The notes under the pieces: model-generated
Told to the model about the DNA's origin: nothing
What the model saw: only the letters and a program-made list of their open reading frames with translations
Databases searched by the model: none
Shown: piece by piece, positions 32,815 to 38,666 of the stretch
Position numbering within the stretch: position 1 is the stretch's first letter
How the letters are laid out: each line of letters starts with the position of its first letter
Made by a program: the position numbers and the translations under genes
From: Pleurotus djamor
Lineage: Eukaryota > Basidiomycota > Agaricomycetes > Agaricales > Pleurotaceae
Assembly: GCA_029747585.1 (NCBI GenBank)
Contig: JAPEVF010000427.1
Span: 1 to 38,666, forward strand
Direction: 5' to 3'
DNA: 38,666 nt

Positions 32815-35717
32815 TCATACCCGATTTTTGGATTTACCCCTGCTAGATTGTCTCACTGGCGATGCCTTCGCAGGTCGCTTTGTTTTGGCAGAGTTCCCTT
32901 TGGCAGGTGAGCTTCCTTTCATCGATGAGCGGGTAACAGGTCCGCTTGGCGGCGGCATGTCATTCTGCGCTGTGCGTTGACGTGGAAGCCTCTTCGGCGA
33001 AGGCGCATCGACTGCACCGCGTGTCGACGGGCCCGCTTGGGCCTGCGAGAATTCTTCACGGGTTCGTTTCTTTGACCCTCGGACAGGCTTCACGCGCTGT
33101 GGTTGCCCAATGTCACTACCGATGTCGTCCTTGTCATGAGCAATCAAAGGAGTAGTGGCCCAGGGCTCGGGGTGCGAGGTGAGCGTTTGAAAGAAGGCAG
33201 AGAACACTTCATGGATAGTGGTGTAAGACGAGGGACGCTCGAGTTCGTTCATGGTCTCGCGTTCTTCATAAAACGTGACCTGAAGGCTTCGCAGCTTCTC
33301 AAGTGGTTCGGAAAGACTTTGCAATAAAGGGGAGAGCGTTTCCTCAAGCATCTGCTTGATCGTCCTTCGGAAGCACGACCCTCTTTCGTTAGTGAGATGG
33401 GAGATGCTGTTGTGGAAGACGGGGCTGAACTTGTTGCGAGAAGGTTCATGTGAAACTCGCCTCGTTGCTGTCCACAGAAAGATCCACCATATGGATTCGA
33501 GATCGTGCTGAAAGTTGAAGATTGGACCCGTGTTAGACTGTACTGGCTCAGGAGGCGCATTTTCGGCGGGCTCTGGGTTGGAGAAGTATGCGACGTAATC
33601 GCGGGATGGTTCGACCACTTCAACCACATGGTGGAGGTAAGAGGATGAAAGGATTTCGTGGGGCATGAAATATGGCGTGCCCTAGGCAACATGAGAAAGA
33701 TGATAGAGAGGTGTATAGGGAAAGTGGGAGCTCACCGTTTTTGGATCGGCAGCTGCTTGGTAGGTTGCATCAGGTGGGTATCTTCTCGCATACTCGAGGT
33801 CAGACACCTTTCCCTGCATCGATCCTACGCGTTTGAAGGCGAGGACATTCCCCGAGCTAATATCACGATGCACCCACCCCGCACAAAACATCACACGAAG
33901 AGCTAGGTGGGGAAATCAGCGCCAATATGCAGAAAAAGAGGATGAGCAGCTTACCAGTAACCGCGTGTTCGAGGACAGATGCCACCTCTCTCATAGTCTT
34001 GAGATCTCCGACAGTGGTACATAACTCTTTGAAGACGACCCGATAGTGTTGACGAGGAACGTACGTCCGATGTTGAGTGGGTACGTGATTCGTCACAGTA
34101 GTCATAGGGCGCGGAGTTCCCGAAGGTTGCCGTTGACTGCTCTTCTTGCTTGACGTCGACGCTACCGTGGAAGAGACCACGGGCGTGTCGAAGAGACCGC
34201 GTTTCGCCTTCGCATCTACAGCGAGTGCCTTGGATTCACCACAAACGTCATCGGCGATGATGGTCATGAAGTAATCCTTGAATTTGTCGTCCTTCGCCAG
34301 ATCACTGGTACGCATTTTGTATTTGCTTGCGTTCTGGAACGCTTTGTATACTGCCTCTTGCTCTGCTGAACGAGGTCCCTTGACGAAGTCCTCGAAATCA
34401 GTAAAGATCGCGGTCTGGATTGCTCGCTCGGTCGCAGCCGTGGCCTCCAACCAGACATCCTTCAACACGTACTCATTGCCCGTGTCGAGATTGTCCGCGT
34501 TGATCTCCCGAACGAGCCAGATGCGAGACATCCGTCCGGTAATGTTGTTCGAGCGGTATTCCGACAAAACTCGGACGGTGCGAAAGCGTCGCNGCGGANC
34601 CTTTCCCTGACGGATTTCGAAGATATACGTCCCATCAGCCTGGCGCTCCACAAGTGGATCGAACCCAAGCTCTTCTTCGGATGCAAACTGGAAAGACATC
34701 AAGACTTTGATGAACATCTTCGGATTCTAGAGGAAAGTTAGTGAGGGATCATACGCACATGTCGAACGGCGTACTTCAACGAAACTGAACGGCTCCGATA
34801 CGGCGGTATGGGATCTTGAGTAGTACCACAAGGATACTTGATCTCGAACAATAGTCATCTACATGTAGCAGGTAAGCAGCCGCGTTGAGAAGGGGAAGGA
34901 AAGGCCGAGAAAACTTACTGAGAAGGAAAACATCCGACGGGGATCGTCATTCATAATTTGGACATTGGCCGACGCAGCTTGCAAGTTGTTCTACAATAGA
35001 TGAGAAGCAGATACGAGTGTGATTATGAAGACTACATACTTGAATCGTGAGCTTGGAGTCCAATTTCTCTTCGATTACAACAGCAATTTCATGGGCATTG
35101 ATGGCCTTCTCGTCGGACCGTTTCTTGTAGCACCCATCAATCTTGTTGTTCGATCCGTTGATCTGCGAGCGAATGCCATTCTTGGGACATGGAACCAGAT
35201 CATATTGATTGCGTGTATGACCGCGCCACCTGAACGCAGCGACGGCTTTGCCGATGTCCTCGAGCGGTGCATAGAGTTCATCTTCTAACCCCTTCCCCGC
35301 AGTAGGCGTGGTCATGAACTTGGCGAAAGGAAGCTTCTTTCCAGTGCGGTGCATGAGGCTTGATTTGACAGCTTGAGTAACGAATCCGTCGACGACCTTG
35401 TCGTCAGGTTTGTCCGGAAGGTAGGCCTCGATAAAGCTCGCCAACGGAACGATGGACACCTCTCCGTCCATCTCGGCAGCAATCTCAGGGCGTACGTGTG
35501 TGATCCCAGCAGTACCTGCGTTGCTACGAGCAGTGCGAGGGGTCTGTTTTCTATTCGTCGACTTCAAGTCAGCTTGTGCAACTCAATTAAGCATGCAATA
35601 CACGACGTACGGCAGCCGTGGTCGATGATGACCATTTGGGGTTTCGGGACTGTAGAGATGCCATGAATAACGCATATGAAGTTATCAGAAGCCAACTTAC
35701 ATAGCGTTAGACGACAT
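32815..35717 (-). CDS. FunK1-family protein kinase, complete, inverted copy
   Basis: A near-identical paralogue of the 23.1 kb kinase, in the opposite orientation, with the same exon-intron plan. ATG 35717 gives MSSNA. Main blocks are VPLASFIEAYLPDKPDDKVV, NPKMFIKVLMSFQFASEEEL, the catalytic loop WVHRDISSGNVLAF, SDLEYARRYPPDATYQAA, GTPYFMPHEILSS and FNFQHDLESIWWIFLW. The tail is shorter than in the 23.1 kb copy: it has GSSPAKGNSAKTKRPAK and lacks the doubled TSAKG unit. Other differences are scattered substitutions (for example NADNLDTGNEY against NGDNLDTGKEY). Two ambiguous bases at 34593 and 34599 fall in the IRQGK segment, so intactness there is unproven. Otherwise all frames are open. Confidence 0.83.
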
Positions 35718-35935
35718 TGAAGTTGATGGTGATGATGGTGGAGGACGAAGAGTGGTTGTGGCGCAACACGATCGAGTGTTCTGACCATATTGGGCTATTT
35801 GTATGTGTTGTGCCGCTCAGAGCTCACGTGTGCGCACCAATTGTTCTTCCCCCTATTCTGACATTCTACTGATCGTGTGAATCTATCTTCCCACACTCAC
35901 CCACAGTCAAAGTTTCAGACTTTCCTTTGCTACTT
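32815..35935 (-). repeat. FunK1 segmental repeat, copy C
   Basis: The whole kinase gene and about 220 bp upstream match copy B in inverted orientation; the upstream part also matches copy A. Upstream similarity ends near 35935, so the full start-ORF module seen beside copies A and B is missing here. Confidence 0.8.
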
Positions 35936-36438
35936 TCCCGGATCTCTGAAACGCGTTTGCGGACTTCGTCCGTAGTGGAACCAGTGGTGTCTCGAACTGA
36001 GTTTTGGCCTCCCCAGGAGCTGTGATCACCATCATTACCTTCATCGTTGACAACTTGTAACCCTTTTATCGATTCTTCCCTGTGTAGTATGCACACGGAG
36101 TCCGCGAAACCCCTCCAGCGGCACCGTAGGTTTCGAAAGCCAGGACGCTCTTCTTTCTGACCATTGGCCAACACCTTCCATCAATGCCAGCAATGGAGTA
36201 ATCAAACATCGCATTCACTTACTTGAACTCAGAAGAGTCGCAAGGAGAAAATCCTGGCTCAGGCATCCCTCAAACCAGTATCTAACCCACACATGATGCC
36301 CAAGTGGCCACCGTGGCCACGACTCGTGAGCATAGCGTCACAGTTCCTCGTGCCGCTTATATATTCGCTCCATGGGCGGAAGCTGCCAGTGACACTCTCA
36401 TCAGCAATCTTCAAAGTTATATTCTCAATCACTCGTCA
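35936..36438. other. Intergenic, divergent from FunK1 copy C
   Basis: Upstream region shared by the FunK1 gene (minus) and the membrane-protein gene (plus). No supported gene; the frames present are short and motif-free. Confidence 0.35.
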
Positions 36439-38178
36439 ATGTCAGACCCACTCATCCAGTCAGTTATCTCTTTGGGCTTTGATCTGTGAGTTTTGCCTTC
36501 TGCGATCGCGGATATATCCCTTCTGATTTCCGGACGCAGTTGGGCAATGAAAGTAAGGCATCTGCCCACCAAGCGATTATTTCAATCCTTCTAAAAGGAC
36601 CCTCGCGTACCTGGTAGCTGTATTGGGTTTCCGTCTCATCGCTCTGGGTCTACGACTATTTCCTGACATTGGAAATGGAGGTATCATCAAGCTCTTTTCT
36701 TGATTGACGAGTTACGTGGGTCCAATCTCTCCCATAGGTGAAATATGCATGGGCAGGGAAAAAGACCCCAGGTCAGTAAGGCGCTTTCCCCACCCTCTAT
36801 TCCACAGCTCACGAACATCGGGCTAGTATTTTGGCTATTTATCTCGGTATTCACCGTCCTCTTCGCAACTTCATGGTGCCTAATCAGTTTCTAGAACCGA
36901 TATCTGGCTCCGGTCTTCATTATTACCCACAGTTTAGGTAGGCGCAATCTGGGTCTACGCCCTATGTGTCGGTCCTGGTGTATACTGACAACACTTCGAC
37001 AGGCGACTTCCTAGCATCCTTCGATAGTAATGTGAGCTGCTCCCAGATAACCCTTCGCCTCGAGCAACTGAGTCCCCGGTCTTCTCCCATTTGACTTGAA
37101 ATAGGTGTGAGTCTGCGATCAATTGCTAGTTTCCCTGTCGCTTATCAGTAATTCGTACTAAGGTGTTCGCGATACGGGGTGATGCAATATATGGAAACGA
37201 TGCTACTGACATTTACAGCCGAAGCTTTCTTGGCTTTACGGTAAGGGCCACTTTTTATCCGCATACACGGCCACAAATCCTCAATATGCCCCAGAGTATA
37301 CGCAGTACTGCAAGGCTCCAAATCCGTCTTGTTCAGCGCATCCGCCGTTATTCTCTGCCAGTGGGCCATCATTCTCTACGCCGTTGCGCAGCCATCAAAA
37401 GCAACTTCCCAAATCGCGGTACTACTCCCTCCTGAACTCTCTCTCGAGCTGCCACCGCTGCCGACGATTGACCCTTTTCATGGTGCGTGGAATAATCGAT
37501 TATAACATGTCAACTTGAGTCTAATATAGTACCATCTGACATCGTTCAGTATGCTTGATTATGTCGACTTTACCAAATGGCGCCTCGCTGGTCGAAGCGT
37601 TCCTCTACCTATCACTCACCTTCGACTCTGTCGCATTTATTTGCATACTTGGAGTGACTATCTCCGCTGCAAGGAACCACTACTTTACAGAGCTGTTCCG
37701 GGTCATCCAAAGAGACGGAGTAGCTTACTTCTTCGTCCTGTTCTCCTCCAACTTGACGTGGCTGCTTCTTGCGTTATACGGACGCGTAAGTTCAACCTGA
37801 AGACCATCTAAAAATATCTGTGCTAACTTGACCTCCTTAGCCGGGCCTGAAAGCCTTGCATAACCAGTGAGTCGCCTCGAATTATTGAGTCGTCGCATAT
37901 CCAACTCATCCCTTTTGAAAGACCAGCGATGATGTTCGTAGAAAGTCTCATGCATATCTAGGCTATTTTACTAACTGTGACTATGACTCAGAATATCCTC
38001 CATTATGATCAACAGAATCACCTTGAACCTCAGAGAAGCCACCGCGCGGGATAATGTTCACTGGGGAATTAGCACGTTTCGGCGGAAGGAGAGCAGTGCG
38101 GATGACGTACCGACACGACTGGAGGAAATTCCCCTTCAATTTTCATCGAGGGCTTTCGACCAGGAGGGTGTATTCTAG
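36439..38178 (+). CDS. Integral membrane protein, DUF6533-like
   Basis: A multi-exon gene for a polytopic membrane protein from a family abundant in mushroom genomes. ATG 36439 gives MSDPLIQSVISLGFDL, then WAMK and LYWVSVSSLWVYDYFLTLEM, joined to EVKYAWAGKKTP, the typical YDY..TLE.EVKYAW block. VFWLFIS|NRYLAPVFIITHSL follows, then SRYGVMQYMETMLLTFTAEA, FLALR|VYAVLQGSKSVLF and SASAVILCQWAIILYAVAQP. Next are HVCLIMSTLPNGASLVEAFL, YLSLTFDSVAFICILGVT, SSNLTWLLLALYGR|PGLKAL and the end ISSIMINRITLNLREAT...DQEGVF at 38178. One junction, about 37040-37165 (after LASFDSN), could not be joined in frame, so a small exon was missed or there is a frameshift. About seven hydrophobic segments; function unknown. 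Confidence 0.7.
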
Positions 38179-38666
38179 TTCCACCCCGTCCGTCAGGGGC
38201 ACGTCGATTGTGTCCCTGTCTCGACTTCACGTGTTCGTTGCAGGCTCCGAGACCCTGAGTCCACCTAGCGTCCACCTCCATCACGGATACATCAGAGACA
38301 CCTATTCCATCATAACGATCGCGGAAGGGCCATATAAATATGGCAACACCTGAGACTCGAACAGAACTGGGAACGACCGAACGAAAGCTCTTACAAAAAA
38401 GGGACATGTGTATCAAGCTTTCTGAGCATCCTTAGTCGCTTCCATCCTTGAATGTATTCGATTTGGGGGTGTCTTATAATAGTACATTATTGCCCAAACT
38501 TATAACGTTACAATGAAGAGAAATTCAACAGCGAGTCGAAACAATTACAAGTACAAATCATAATTAACTGTTGTGATACCATTTGAAGACCCAAGGCGGG
38601 ATCAGCAATACGGTATACCAGATACAGCTCCTTGAGTATGTGCGGCAACAATGGAGGCTGAGAGAA
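38179..38666. other. 3' flank, nothing recognised
   Basis: Sequence after the membrane-protein stop, AT-rich from about 38455. No gene supported to the window edge. Confidence 0.35.

Overview
The window is nuclear DNA of a mushroom-forming basidiomycete (Agaricomycetes-type). Genes are cut by many short GT-AG introns of about 45-65 nt, some exons are tiny, and the families seen (FunK1 kinases, DUF6533/DUF6534-like membrane proteins, a UbiA-type prenyltransferase/terpene cyclase, flavin oxidases) are typical of that group. All gene models were joined by hand from reading-frame continuity, splice signals and family motifs, so individual intron ends may be a few bases off.

Layout. (1) 1-1.3 kb: 5' part of a FunK1 kinase gene on the minus strand, running off the left edge, with its upstream region. 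(2) 1.5-21.6 kb: a compact set of metabolic genes resembling a secondary-metabolite cluster. In order: cytochrome P450 (-), nitronate monooxygenase-like (+), flavin-dependent halogenase (-), DUF6534-like membrane protein (+), a decayed FunK1 pseudogene (-), berberine-bridge-type FAD oxidase A (-), UbiA-family membrane prenyltransferase or terpene cyclase (-), short-chain dehydrogenase (+), FAD oxidase B (-). Several pairs are divergent and share intergenic promoters: P450/NMO, halogenase/DUF6534, UbiA/SDR. (3) 22.7-26.1 kb: a complete FunK1 gene (+), followed by a FunK1 scrap. (4) 26.5-29.4 kb: poorly resolved sequence holding a probable broken minus-strand gene and a long open plus-strand frame. 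(5) 29.5-32.1 kb: a multi-exon gene for a secreted protein of unknown function with dibasic processing sites. (6) 32.8-35.7 kb: a third FunK1 gene (-), nearly identical to the second and inverted relative to it. (7) 36.4-38.2 kb: a DUF6533-like membrane protein gene (+).

How the parts may work together (inference). The UbiA enzyme could build a terpene or prenylated scaffold. The P450, SDR, two secreted FAD oxidases and halogenase could then oxidise and halogenate it. A cluster combining a UbiA-type enzyme with a halogenase is the most interesting content here. The cluster is bracketed by inverted FunK1 repeats (1-1284 and 22670 onward), so the block could invert or have moved by recombination between them. 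No tRNA, rRNA, CRISPR array or complete transposon was recognised.
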